A DNA stretch of 64,000 nt. Origin: Pseudomonadota bacterium (GTDB lineage: Bacteria; Pseudomonadota; Alphaproteobacteria; Sneathiellales; Sneathiellaceae). This document shows, one piece after another, positions 32,932 to 43,000 of this stretch; positions within the stretch are counted from its first letter, which is position 1, and each line of letters opens with the position of its first letter. The notes below the pieces were generated by a model. That model ran no database searches, was not told where the DNA came from, and worked only from the letters and a program-made list of their open reading frames with translations. Where the stretch lies: positions 163,729 through 227,728 of the forward strand of contig JANSXH010000004.1 in assembly GCA_024743055.1 (NCBI GenBank), in the 5' to 3' direction. A program made the position numbers and the translations under genes.

Positions 32932-33723
32932 CTAGCGCCCATTGAAGACCGGCGCCCGTTTTTCAACAAAGGCTTTCGCCGCACTTTGATGATCTTCCGT
33001 CTCAAAGGCTCGGACCATGTTATTGGATTCCCAATCGAGAACGTCGCTGAGGGATCCTTCTAGGGCAACGTTAAGGTTCTTCTTCATATATCCTATCGCA
33101 ACCGTCGGCAAACTCGCCAGTTGCTTGGCCATAGCAGCCGCGGCAACCGGCAGTTCTTCTGCGGGAACCGATTTATTGACCATGCCCATAGCTGCGGCAT
33201 CTTTTCCCAACACGACATCGGCAGAGAAATACAGTTCACGGGCCTTGGAGGCACCCAGGAGCTTGGTCAAAAAGTAGGAACCACCAAAGTCACCGGAAAG
33301 ACCTACTTTGGAAAATGCAGTCGTCAATTTGGCTGTATCGGCGGCGATGCGCATGTCGCAGGCCATCGCTAGGGAGAATCCGGCGCCAGCTGCTGGACCC
33401 GGAATAACTGCTAGAGTGGGTTTTGGCATCTCATGCAGGAGGCGGCTGACTTCGACCCGGCTGCGCAGGTCCTGCATACGTTCATCGAGATTGACATTTG
33501 CGCCGGCATTAGCGGCAAAGCTCTTTACATCCCCGCCCGCACAGAAAGCGTCTCCAGCGCCGGTCAGAACAACGACCCGCACGGAGCTGTCCGCCGCCAA
33601 GCGCGTAAAACTCTCTGAGAGGCCGGCCATCATTTCAGCGGTGAAGGCATTCCGGGCTTCAGGGCGGTTCATGGTGACGGTTGCGATACCGTCTTCAATC
33701 ACTTCGATCAGGTCTTCAGACAT
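32932..33723 (-). CDS. Enoyl-CoA hydratase/isomerase family protein
   Basis: The 263-residue crotonase-fold protein has N-terminal TVTMNRPEARNAFTAEM, oxyanion-hole segment GAGDAFCAGGDVKSFA, and GPAAGAGFSLAMACDMRIA followed by SKVGLSGDFGGSYFLTKLLG. One catalytic Glu position near the second oxyanion loop reads Asp (SGDFG), so an isomerase or a different crotonase activity rather than classical hydratase is possible. It acts on acyl-CoA in the cytoplasm. It is followed by an M20 amidohydrolase gene on the same strand 42 bp upstream, so co-transcription is likely. An AAGGA site precedes the ATG. Confidence 0.83.
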   Translation of the reverse strand: MSEDLIEVIEDGIATVTMNRPEARNAFTAEMMAGLSESFTRLAADSSVRVVVLTGAGDAFCAGGDVKSFAANAGANVNLDERMQDLRSRVEVSRLLHEMPKPTLAVIPGPAAGAGFSLAMACDMRIAADTAKLTTAFSKVGLSGDFGGSYFLTKLLGASKARELYFSADVVLGKDAAAMGMVNKSVPAEELPVAAAAMAKQLASLPTVAIGYMKKNLNVALEGSLSDVLDWESNNMVRAFETEDHQSAAKAFVEKRAPVFNGR

Positions 33724-33765
33724 CTTGTTTATCCTTCTTTTTTGCTGTTCTGAAAATTTGCTTAG

Positions 33766-34938
33766 TTATTTTCTTGGTAACTGTTGTTCAACGAGCTTCG
33801 CCCAAAGACTGGCGCCAACAGAAAGCACCTCATCGTTAAAATCGAACTCCGGATGATGGACCGAGTGAAAATGGGTATCATCCCGAGTGCCAAGGAACAG
33901 ATATGCACCGGGGCAGGCTTCCAACATAAATGAAAAATCCTCGCTTCCCATGCGTATCGATGTATTCAAATCGACATTATCAGGGCCGACAACTTCCGCA
34001 GCTGCTTTGGCGACGATATAGGTCTCTTTCTCATGATTGACCGTGCTGGGATATCCCCGGACATAGTCAACATCAATCTTGGTTCCATGGGTTGCTGCTA
34101 TTCCCGCGCAGATTTCATGCACTCTGTTTTCTATCAAATCCCTCGTCTCCGCAGTCATTGTCCTGATGGACGCCGTCAATTTGGCACTATGTCCAATAAT
34201 ATTGGATCCTGTCCCACCTTCAAACATGGTAACGCTGACAACGGCATTGTCCACCGGACCAACATTGCGCGCGACAATAGTTTGCAGTGCTGTATATAGC
34301 TGCACCCCAACGGCGATAGGATCGATGGTCAGATGGGGATGAGCGGCATGTCCGCCTTTGCCGTGAATTGTCATCTCAACTGTATCCGCCGACGCCATCA
34401 AGGGGCCAGGGCGTAAATTAATCGTTCCTTTCGGCTTGTCCGGATTATTATGAAGGCCATAAACACCATCGCAGGGGAAGCGCTCAAAAAGGCCGTCCTT
34501 GACCATGGCATCGCCACCACCGCCGCCTTCCTCAGCGGGCTGAAATATAAAATGCACAGTGCCGTCGAAGTTGCGACTCTCCGAAAGGTATTTCGCTGCA
34601 CCTAGCAAAATGGCTGTATGGCCATCGTGGCCGCAGGCATGCATTTTCCCGTCGATACAGGATTTATAGTCAAAATCATTCAGCTCCTGCATAGGCAATG
34701 CATCCATGTCAGCCCGGATACCAATGGTTTTCTTGCTATCCCCCTGACCTTTCAGGACACCTACAAGGCCGGTGACACCAATCCCTTCATGCACCTCAAT
34801 ACCCCAGGATCTCAGCTTTTCCGCTACAACTTCCGCCGTACGGCGTTCCTCGAAGCAAAGTTCAGGATGTTTATGGATATCCCTGCGCCAGGCCTGCATA
34901 TCCTCATGTATTTCAGCGATCCGATTGTAAACAGGCAC
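33766..34938 (-). CDS. M20-family amidohydrolase (hippurate hydrolase/N-acyl-amino-acid deacylase type)
   Basis: The 390-residue protein is an M20D peptidase-like amidohydrolase: HKHPELCFEE near the start, metal ligands in HACGHDGHTA, the catalytic Glu in PAEEGGGGG, and HGKGGHAAHPHLTID of the dimerisation domain, with MGSEDFSFM near the end. It hydrolyses N-acyl amino acids such as hippurate or N-acetyl-amino acids. Because dgcN and dgcA lie 2.3 kb away, deacetylation of N-acetyl-L-glutamate is a possible role, but this is inference. The start is a GTG with AGGAG seven bases ahead. Confidence 0.85.
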   Translation of the reverse strand: MPVYNRIAEIHEDMQAWRRDIHKHPELCFEERRTAEVVAEKLRSWGIEVHEGIGVTGLVGVLKGQGDSKKTIGIRADMDALPMQELNDFDYKSCIDGKMHACGHDGHTAILLGAAKYLSESRNFDGTVHFIFQPAEEGGGGGDAMVKDGLFERFPCDGVYGLHNNPDKPKGTINLRPGPLMASADTVEMTIHGKGGHAAHPHLTIDPIAVGVQLYTALQTIVARNVGPVDNAVVSVTMFEGGTGSNIIGHSAKLTASIRTMTAETRDLIENRVHEICAGIAATHGTKIDVDYVRGYPSTVNHEKETYIVAKAAAEVVGPDNVDLNTSIRMGSEDFSFMLEACPGAYLFLGTRDDTHFHSVHHPEFDFNDEVLSVGASLWAKLVEQQLPRK

Positions 34939-35111
34939 GCGGCGGCTCCTTTATTATTGTTGATTATTGAACCCGCATGTTGCCATTGTTTGGCAGACTT
35001 GGCAACGCCCAGGCCCCGCCAGAAAAATCCTCAAAACCTCAGTCATAATCTTTTAATTCGAATTCCCTAAACTATATATCAGGATCTTGTGTGCAGTTGC
35101 GAAAGGATTTC

Positions 35112-35139
35112 TTGCCAATCGGCGGATCGACGCTATACT
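35112..35139 (+). promoter_or_regulatory. Putative sigma-70 promoter of typA
   Basis: TTGCCA at 35112-35117 and TATACT at 35134-35139 are separated by 16 bp and lie about 38 bp before the typA start. Both hexamers are close to consensus. This is sequence inspection only. Confidence 0.5.
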
Positions 35140-35176
35140 GCGCGCGCTTTTGACAGTTTAGATAAGTAGTACACTC

Positions 35177-37000
35177 ATGGAAATTCGGAACGTCGCGATC
35201 ATCGCCCATGTTGATCATGGGAAGACAACACTTGTGGATGGCCTGCTCAAACAGAGCGGGACGTTCCGCGATAACCAGCAGGTGGCTGAACGAGCCATGG
35301 ACAGTAATGACCTGGAGCGTGAGCGCGGGATTACAATCCTGGCCAAATGTACCTCTGTTGAATGGGAAGGCTATCGCCTGAATATCGTTGATACACCTGG
35401 CCATGCCGATTTTGGCGGTGAGGTGGAGCGCATCCTGAGCATGGTCGATGGTGTCGTGGTTCTTGTGGATGCCGCTGAAGGCCCAATGCCGCAGACCAAG
35501 TTCGTCACCCAAAAGGCCCTTGGTTTGGGTCTCAAACCGATTGTTGTGATCAATAAGGCAGACCGTCCTGATGGGCGCCCTGAAGAAGTTCTCGACGAAT
35601 GTTTCGATTTGCTTGTTGCCCTTGACGCAGATGAAGATCAGCTCGACTTTCCCGTATTATATGCCTCCGCTAAAGAAGGCTGGGCCGTTACCGATCTGTC
35701 CGAACCGAAGGAAAATCTGCATCCGCTTTTTGATTTGATTGTTCAACATGTTGCTGCTCCAAATGTAGATGAAGACGCACCGTTCCGCATGCTGGTAACT
35801 ACTATTGAAAGCAACCCGTATCTCGGGCGCCTTTTGACCGGACGTGTCGAAAGTGGCGTCTTGAAAACCAACGAGCCGGTTAAGGGCCTTCGCCGTGAAG
35901 GCGGTAAGGTCGAGGATGCCCGCGCCAACAAGATCATGGCGTTCCGTGGCCTTGAGCGAGAAACCATTTCCGAAGCCCGGGCTGGAGACATCGTTTCCAT
36001 TGCCGGCCTTGTCAAAACGACAGTCGCAGACACCATTGGCACGCCTGACGAGACTGAAGCAATTGATGCTCAGCCCATTGATCCGCCAACCATCTCCATG
36101 ACTTTCGCTATCAATTCCTCACCACTTGCCGGACGGGATGGTGATAAAGTCCAAAGCCGTGTGATCCGGGATCGCCTGATGAAGGAAATCGAAGGCAATG
36201 TTTCGATCCGTGTTGAGGATAGTGAAGACGCTGATTCCTACATCGTCTCCGGCCGCGGCGAATTGCAGCTTGGCGTTCTGATTGAAACTATGCGCCGGGA
36301 AGGCTTTGAGCTTTCCATAAGCCGTCCGCGAGTCCTGTTCCGTGAAGACGAAACGACGGGTGCAACACTAGAACCTCGAGAAGAAGTTGTTGTCGATGTG
36401 GATGACGAATTTTCCGGCGTTGTCGTCGAGAAAATTGCTTTGCGCAAGGGAACTATGACCGATATGCGGCCTTCCGGGGGTGGCAAGACGCGGATTACCT
36501 TCCTCTGCCCGACCCGTGGTCTGATTGGATATCATGGAGAATTCCTGACCGACACCCGCGGTACCGGTATCATGAACCGCCTGTTTGATTCCTATGTCCC
36601 GCATAAGGGTGAGATCCCAGGTCGGCGCAATGGTGTTTTGATTGCCAACTCAACGGGTAAGTCCGTCGCTTTTGCCATCTGGAACCTGGAAGCTCGTGGC
36701 TTCTTCTTTATTGGTAGTGGCGTGGATGTCTATGAGGGCATGATCCTCGGTGAACATAACCGCCCCAATGATCTTGAAGTCAACGCCCTTAAAGCTAAAC
36801 AGCTTACCAACATTCGCGCCTCCGGAACCGATGAGGCGGTCCGCCTGACGACACCGCGCAAAATGACGTTGGAGCAAGCCATCGCCTATATCGATGATGA
36901 TGAGCTGGTCGAAGTCACGCCAAATTTCATTCGCCTTCGCAAGCGTCATTTGGATCCCCATGAGAGAAAGAAAGCCTCTCGGACAAAGATCGCAAGCTAA
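35177..37000 (+). CDS. typA: TypA/BipA ribosome-associated GTPase
   Basis: The 607-residue translational GTPase has G1 [17 protein letters not shown], the switch I ERERGITI motif, G3 [14 protein letters not shown] and G4 NKADRP, then EF-G-like domains II, III and V and the family-specific C-terminal domain ending [12 protein letters not shown]. It binds the ribosome and supports 50S assembly and translation at low temperature or stress. Length matches the family. It is monocistronic on its strand, with a probable promoter about 40-65 bp ahead. Confidence 0.96.
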   Translation: MEIRNVAIIAHVDHGKTTLVDGLLKQSGTFRDNQQVAERAMDSNDLERERGITILAKCTSVEWEGYRLNIVDTPGHADFGGEVERILSMVDGVVVLVDAAEGPMPQTKFVTQKALGLGLKPIVVINKADRPDGRPEEVLDECFDLLVALDADEDQLDFPVLYASAKEGWAVTDLSEPKENLHPLFDLIVQHVAAPNVDEDAPFRMLVTTIESNPYLGRLLTGRVESGVLKTNEPVKGLRREGGKVEDARANKIMAFRGLERETISEARAGDIVSIAGLVKTTVADTIGTPDETEAIDAQPIDPPTISMTFAINSSPLAGRDGDKVQSRVIRDRLMKEIEGNVSIRVEDSEDADSYIVSGRGELQLGVLIETMRREGFELSISRPRVLFREDETTGATLEPREEVVVDVDDEFSGVVVEKIALRKGTMTDMRPSGGGKTRITFLCPTRGLIGYHGEFLTDTRGTGIMNRLFDSYVPHKGEIPGRRNGVLIANSTGKSVAFAIWNLEARGFFFIGSGVDVYEGMILGEHNRPNDLEVNALKAKQLTNIRASGTDEAVRLTTPRKMTLEQAIAYIDDDELVEVTPNFIRLRKRHLDPHERKKASRTKIAS

Positions 37001-37139
37001 GGCCTTCTGCCAGAACCCGCTTTATCCTTGCAAAGTCTTTTTTGAGGAAAAAAGCTAGCGCCCGCCTGCGTCTTATGGAAACATAGCGGCAATGGCGGGG
37101 CATGCGCCCTCTAGAACAATAAAAACAAGTGAGGACTAA

Positions 37140-37361
37140 ATGGCGTTAGTAGATGTAGTTTCGGAAATCACCGGCAAAGTCTGGAAAATCGAAGCCGAAA
37201 TCGGCGAGGAACTCGAAGAAGATGATCCGGTGGTTATTCTGGAAAGCATGAAGATGGAAATCCCTGTCATGGCTCCGGAAGATGGCAAGCTGACTGAAAT
37301 CCTGGTTGGCGAAGGCGATGCGGTTGCCGAAGATCAGGTCATCGCCCGCATGGAAGTCTGA
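37140..37361 (+). CDS. Stand-alone biotin carboxyl carrier protein
   Basis: The 73-residue protein is a single biotinyl/lipoyl domain with the biotinylation motif ESMKMEIPV (Lys near residue 38) between two beta strands, and the conserved end VAEDQVIARMEV. It should carry carboxybiotin for an acyl-CoA or other carboxylase; no biotin carboxylase or carboxyltransferase gene is close by, so its partner is encoded elsewhere. Small isolated BCCPs of this type occur in several proteobacteria. A GAGGA site precedes the ATG. Confidence 0.88.
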   Translation: MALVDVVSEITGKVWKIEAEIGEELEEDDPVVILESMKMEIPVMAPEDGKLTEILVGEGDAVAEDQVIARMEV

Positions 37362-37367
37362 CCTTTA

Positions 37368-37742
37368 CTACCAAAGCCAGGTAGTCGGATTGGGAACCGG
37401 TTGTTCGCGGGTCAGGAATTTAAGACCTTTGGCGCAGCGGATGATTAGCCAGACGGCAGCGCCCAGAATGATGATAAAGCCAATTCCTGCAAAGAGAGAA
37501 ATTCCTCCGATCACAAGATAAAGAGTGAACATCCAGAACGTGCGGATCTGATATTGGAAATGCGTCTCAATCCATTCGGCATTTTCATAGCGGTTCATAT
37601 AGGCCATGACGGCGCCGACGAAATGGGCGATCTGAATGACCAGGGTGGCGAGATATAGGAAATAGATAATCTGCGCCATTTTGGCGGCACCCTTTTCCTT
37701 GGCAATATCCTCCGCTGACGGATTTTCTGTAATATCGTTCAT
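37368..37742 (-). CDS. DUF4870-like small membrane protein
   Basis: The 124-residue protein has an acidic N-terminus and three hydrophobic helices (about 25-50, 68-90, 91-108), with WIETHFQYQIRTFW between the first and second and a C-terminal NPTTWLW. This matches small DUF4870-like inner-membrane proteins with conserved H(F/Y).(F/Y)Q.R. No function is known. It converges on the BCCP gene with a 6-bp gap. Confidence 0.72.
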   Translation of the reverse strand: MNDITENPSAEDIAKEKGAAKMAQIIYFLYLATLVIQIAHFVGAVMAYMNRYENAEWIETHFQYQIRTFWMFTLYLVIGGISLFAGIGFIIILGAAVWLIIRCAKGLKFLTREQPVPNPTTWLW

Positions 37743-37888
37743 TCATTTACCCCTGATCAGGATCAACATGCATAGACAAGTATATGTATAGATTTCCGCC
37801 GAACGAAGCGAAAATATTTATATAGGCCCGTCTCGCCTTCACGGCGATACTTGTCTAGTATCTGCTGAAATTTTCTGGGTGTTAAAGT

Positions 37889-39088
37889 ATGCTTGCCGTC
37901 TTCCTTTCGATCTTCCTGGATCTTGTCGGATTTGGAATTGTCATTCCTCTGCTGCCTTTCTATGCAGAGCATTATGGCGCCTCTCCGTTTATGGTGACAT
38001 GGCTGGCGACGGCCTTTTCCATCTTTCAGATGGTGTTTTCGACCATTTGGGGGCGCCTATCCGATAAATGGGGACGCCGCCCAATCTTTCTCGCCTGCCT
38101 TGCCTTGAGCGCCGTCGCCTATCTTTGGACAGGCCTTGCAGAAACTTTCACAGCCCTGATTATCGCGAGATGCGTGAGCGGGATTGCCTCAGGTAAGATT
38201 TCTGTTGCCCAAGCCATCATTGCGGACATTACAACGCCGGAAACCCGTGCCAAAGGTATGGGAATGGTTGGTGCTGCCTTTGGCCTCGGCTTTGTCACAG
38301 GTCCAGCACTTGGTGGTCTTTTAGTTGGCACCGATCCGCTGAACCCGGACTTTGCGACGCCCATGTATGTGGCCGCTGCCCTTTCCTTCCTGGGTCTTTT
38401 ATTGGCCTTTTTCACCGTAAAGGAATCTTTGAGTTCTGAAGATAAGGCTGCCTCTCATGCTACAGCCCGGTTGCCGGTCAAGGAGCAGTTTCAGATCATC
38501 GTTTCCTCGCAGGTGATCGCGTGGCTCATCGGGATCTTCTTTATTGTCAGTTTCGTGTTCAGCCAGGTAGAAATTCTCTTTCCCCTATGGACGGCGCGCA
38601 CGTTTGACTGGACACCAAGGGATCTTGGATATTGTTTCGCTTATATCGGCATCCTGATGGTCTTGATACAGGGCGCACTAATCGGTCCGCTCACAAAGAA
38701 ACTGGGCTCAAAAAAGCTTGTTATTGCGGGGCTTGTTCTTTTGGGATCCGGCCTGTTACTCACCATTTTTTCCGCCAATGTTGCCATCTTTTTGGTCGCA
38801 ACTACCGTTATCGTCTTTGGAATTGGTATCCTTACCCCCACGCAATCCAGCCTCATCAGTCTCTGTTCAGCAAAAGGACAGCAAGGGGCGACATTGGGAA
38901 TTGCCAATACCGCAGCCGGTTTTGGCCGTATCGCTGGCCCTCTTTGGGCAGGTATCCTCTTTGATTTTGTCCATTTTGATGCCCCGTTCCTCATCGGCGG
39001 AGCCATTTGCTTTGTTTTCCTAGCCCTTCTCCTTCGGGCGGTTTACAGTGCTATTGATCAAGAACCACAAGAAGCCGACGCATCGTAA
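37889..39088 (+). CDS. MFS transporter, tetracycline-efflux-like
   Basis: The 399-residue membrane protein shows 12 hydrophobic helices. Motif A lies in GRLSDKWGRRPIFL between helices 2 and 3, and helix 1 contains DLVGFGIVIPLLPFYAEHYG, typical of the TCR/Tet branch. A GFVTGPALGGLL motif C in helix 5 supports drug/H+ antiport. It probably exports a drug or metabolite, but resistance to tetracycline itself cannot be claimed from sequence. The next SDR gene follows 38 bp later. Confidence 0.88.
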   Translation: MLAVFLSIFLDLVGFGIVIPLLPFYAEHYGASPFMVTWLATAFSIFQMVFSTIWGRLSDKWGRRPIFLACLALSAVAYLWTGLAETFTALIIARCVSGIASGKISVAQAIIADITTPETRAKGMGMVGAAFGLGFVTGPALGGLLVGTDPLNPDFATPMYVAAALSFLGLLLAFFTVKESLSSEDKAASHATARLPVKEQFQIIVSSQVIAWLIGIFFIVSFVFSQVEILFPLWTARTFDWTPRDLGYCFAYIGILMVLIQGALIGPLTKKLGSKKLVIAGLVLLGSGLLLTIFSANVAIFLVATTVIVFGIGILTPTQSSLISLCSAKGQQGATLGIANTAAGFGRIAGPLWAGILFDFVHFDAPFLIGGAICFVFLALLLRAVYSAIDQEPQEADAS

Positions 39089-39126
39089 CGGCTCGAAAGC
39101 ACTGCTTTCATAGAAGGAGATTTTCC

Positions 39127-40011
39127 ATGTTCAAAGAAGACCTGTTGAAAGGTAAACGTATCCTCGTGACTGGAGGCGGAACCGGCCTTGGCAAAACCAT
39201 GACCCGCGGATTTTTGGAAGTGGGCGCCGAGGTGATAATTTGTGGCCGTCGGAAAACGGTTGTGGATGAAACCGCAGAGGAACTGATGAAAGAAACCGGC
39301 GGCAAGGTTTCAACCTACCAGATTGATATTCGCAACGCAGACGCGATCGAGGAAATGATGGATGACATCTGGCAAGGGGGACCTCTGGACTCTCTGGTCA
39401 ATAATGCCGCGGGCAATTTCCTGTCAAGAACAGAGGATTTAAGCAGCCGCGCCTTCGATGCCATCGCCAATATTGTTTTTCATGGCACCTTCTATATGAC
39501 CAATGCGTGCGGTAAGCGCTGGATTGCGGGTGGTCATAAAGGGAATGTCCTCTCTATCGTCACGACATGGGTCTGGAACGGTTCAGCATATGTGGTGCCA
39601 AGTGCCATGTCTAAGGCCGGCGTTACCGCGATGACCCAAGGACTGGCGGTAGAATGGGGCCCAAAAGGTATTCGACTAAACGCCATTGCTCCCGGCCCAT
39701 TCCCGACGGAGGGTGCCTGGGCAAGACTGCGTCCGACGGGAAGCTATGGCGATAAACTGCCTGGCAAAGGCACCGATCAGATCCCCTTGCGCCGTGACGG
39801 CAAGCATCCGGAACTGGCCAATCTCGCCACTTTCATGATGGCGGACGAATGCTCCTATATAAATGGAGAGGTTATTGCCATTGATGGCGGTCAATGGCTC
39901 AACAGTGCTGGAAACTACGGCCAGCTCGATCAGCTGACCGACGATGACTGGATTGGCATTCGTGACCAGATTAAATCTGCCAACGCCCAGGATAAGTTAC
40001 AGCGAGGCTAA
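39127..40011 (+). CDS. SDR oxidoreductase, 2,4-dienoyl-CoA reductase-like
   Basis: The 294-residue Rossmann protein has the NADP-binding VTGGGTGLGK, NNAAGNF, and the active-site region AYVVPSAMSKAGVTAMTQGL followed by AVEWGPKGIRLNAIAPGPFP. The classical YxxxK is replaced by SAMSK; a Ser/Lys arrangement without Tyr four residues before Lys is the pattern of DECR1-type 2,4-dienoyl-CoA reductases, which reduce dienoyl-CoA in unsaturated fatty acid oxidation. An AAGGAG site precedes the ATG. It is convergent with the giant coiled-coil gene at a 9-bp gap. Confidence 0.85.
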   Translation: MFKEDLLKGKRILVTGGGTGLGKTMTRGFLEVGAEVIICGRRKTVVDETAEELMKETGGKVSTYQIDIRNADAIEEMMDDIWQGGPLDSLVNNAAGNFLSRTEDLSSRAFDAIANIVFHGTFYMTNACGKRWIAGGHKGNVLSIVTTWVWNGSAYVVPSAMSKAGVTAMTQGLAVEWGPKGIRLNAIAPGPFPTEGAWARLRPTGSYGDKLPGKGTDQIPLRRDGKHPELANLATFMMADECSYINGEVIAIDGGQWLNSAGNYGQLDQLTDDDWIGIRDQIKSANAQDKLQRG

Positions 40012-40020
40012 CTCGTTCAG

Positions 40021-43000
40021 TTATTCAAGACCGTCGAGGGCCTCTTGCAACAGCAGATAGACCTTGCCAACGTCTGCGGTAATGAACGCATCTGACAGAA
40101 GCTCGGAATGTTCGATTGATCCTGCCTCTGTCATGATTTCCCGAAACTCCGCAACATACTGATCCGTATAGCGGCGAAACTCGCCGTTATCCCGATACTT
40201 GCTTCTGATCTGTTCTGCATCACGGGCCTTCAGGAGCTTGCGGGTGAAGATCCCCTTCTCGCCTTTGCGGTAGCGGCGCCAGAGATCGTCGGACAGGCTA
40301 CTGTCGAGAATACGGCCCAAATCAATGGTCAGCGAATTCAGATTCTCAAGAACGAAGGCGGAAGATTTCATGAATTGCTCGTTCTGTATCTTACGCTTGT
40401 TCTCGCCGATTTTCTCTGCAAGCTGCCGAGCCTTTTCACCAGCCCTTGTTAAATTTTCTGTCTGCTTTTCGATCTTCATACCAGAGAGAATGGTCTCTTC
40501 CGCTGCCTTTTCCGCCGCGGATTTGAAGTTCCGGCTTTCTTCCTGAAGAATACCGGCCGACTTGCTCAACGTGGATTCAATTTGTTGAACAGAATCCGAT
40601 AGCCGCTTTTGATGCTCATCAAATTGGGCGCTCAGTTCCCGGGCGTTGCTATTTGCCTGGGTAGTGAAATCGATGAGGTCCTTGGCATTACCGTAGAAGT
40701 CCTGAGCGGCACCTGATCCGACTTCCCTGACTTTCTCACTCGCCTCAGCAATTTTGGCAGAAACATCGTTCAGATCATCGTGAATATGTTTGCGGGTTTC
40801 ATCAATGCCCTTTTTATGGCGCTCCAGTGCCTGATCTGCATACTGAATTCCTTTGATCATCAATTCACTGGCACGAGCGAATTCAACGGTTTTCTTTTGG
40901 AAACTATCTCCGGCAACAGCCGCTCGATCGACGGAATCATCAAGCAAGGAAGATCTTTCCGTGAGGGACTGCTCGACTGTTTCAACCTGCCTCGCGAGTT
41001 GCTCAGCAATTTCTGAGAGAGCTTCAGTTTCCTGCTGAAGGATCTCTTCCATAGCTTCGGCATGTTCTTTCGCCCGTACGGAAATATCTGCGAGTTCTTC
41101 CATATGAACCTTCGCCGACCCGCTTGCTTCATTTATATTGGCGAGGGATGACCGGGTAACATCCGCCAATTGGCTCCCCTGACTTTCAGCTTTTGAAGCT
41201 GCCAGGTTGAGCTGTTCAATATGATCTGACGCCTTATCGCCCATGGCTCGCAATTCAGCTGAGGCCCGCTCCGCCGTTTTTGCAAGTTCAGCAGTTTGAG
41301 AATGAGCCGCCTCCCCTGACTGTCTTGCTTGCTGGGAAGCCCGCTCCGCTGTTGCCATCAGGTCCTGATGATAGCGGATTGCCTCTTCTATGGCGGCTGT
41401 CAGTTTGACTTGAGACTGCTCCGCGGAAGCCGCAATTTCTTTTTGCCGCTTGTCCAGCTGTTCGGACGCAGAACCAATGGCACGAGAGGCCTTGTCAGCG
41501 CTCATCTCAACATCGGCACTCTCGCGACGGAGTTCCTCACTTGCTTCCCGCAAACTTCCTGTCGCCTTTTCAGAAACTTCGTTGAGGTTTTCAGCCTGTC
41601 GCTGTAGCGCGGTTCCGGCATTGTCAATTTCGCTATTGGTCTTAGAACTGACCTCAGAGAGGGCAGCAACATCTTTTTCAAGCCGCGAACTGATCTCTTC
41701 TGACATTTCTAGTATTTGCTGAGATGCCTGTTCCAGGGAGGCAACCTGGCTGCGCAGCTGCTCCTGAATCTCGGTGGTCTTTTCTCCAGCAGCTTCAGAA
41801 GCTCCCGTCAATGTGGCGGCATGAGTAGCGATTTTTTCTCCGAGTTGATCGGCATTACGAAGTGATTTTTCACCCGCCGAATCTAAAAGCTCCTGCCCCT
41901 TATCAAGGGCCATATTCACTTCTTTCAATCCAGCTTCCGTTGATTTGAGTATTTCCTCCAGCTGAGTGGTCTCATCCCGCAACTGATTGCTGGAATGCAA
42001 CATTTGTTGAGTCATTTCGTCAGCTTTGCCTGTCAGGGAGACCGTATCCTGCTGCAATCGCGTCGCTGATTCCAGTACGCCGCTTTCAGCCTCCTTAGCA
42101 GATTTGAGAACGCCGCTCTCTTTACTTTCCAGATTTTCAATCGCTTTTTCGACATCTTCCGAGCTGCTGAGGAGAGTATTGCGAAGTGCCGTCAGACGGG
42201 TCACGCTTTCATCACTTGATATGCTGAGATCCGTCGTGCTCTGGAGCAACATATCTGTAGTTTTCGCAATTTCTGCTGTCGCCTTGTTAGACATCTCGAT
42301 GATTTCTTGGCCCCGATCCTTAAGATGGTCAGCACCTTCATCAAGCCCGCTCCGAACTTTCTCTGTCGCAACGTTGAGATCATCTATTCGGGTCCGCAAT
42401 GTATCTGTTGCTTTTTCCGTTTGCTCTAACGTTTCAGTGGCACCGCTGAAAATTTTCTGACTGGTTTCCTCCAGAATATGCGTGAGATCCTGTGATTTTT
42501 CGTCCGCCGTCTTGATCGCATCTTTCAATGCCTCGATCTGTGTCGAAATTGCTTCGCGAACCGCTGCGCTGCGCTTTTCAGTTTCCTCGGTTGCCTTGTT
42601 CAAATCATGGGTCTGTAAGGTTATCGCCTTTTCGAGCCGCTCCCCTTGTGCATCTACCTGATCAATCAGCTCAGACAGCAAGGCATTGCGATTCTCAAGT
42701 TCTTCTTTCAGGCTGTCTGATGTTTTTATTAGGCCAGAGGTCACCTTTTTGGCCGATTTTCCCTGATCTGCCAGTTTGGAACTGGCTTCCTGAATACGGA
42801 CCGCCGCGTTTTCAGTTTCTTCCTGAACAGAGCGGGTTTGACGCCTCAGTGTGTGCGTCAAGCTGGCAACGCGGGCTTCTGCTTCCGGTCCCGGATAGCC
42901 TAGCTCCGACATCAATTCATCAAGCGCAGCCCCTTTTAGCCGTGCCTCTGTTCCCTGCCTGAAATAAGCAAGGAGAAGCCAGATAAATGCAAGAGGTGCG

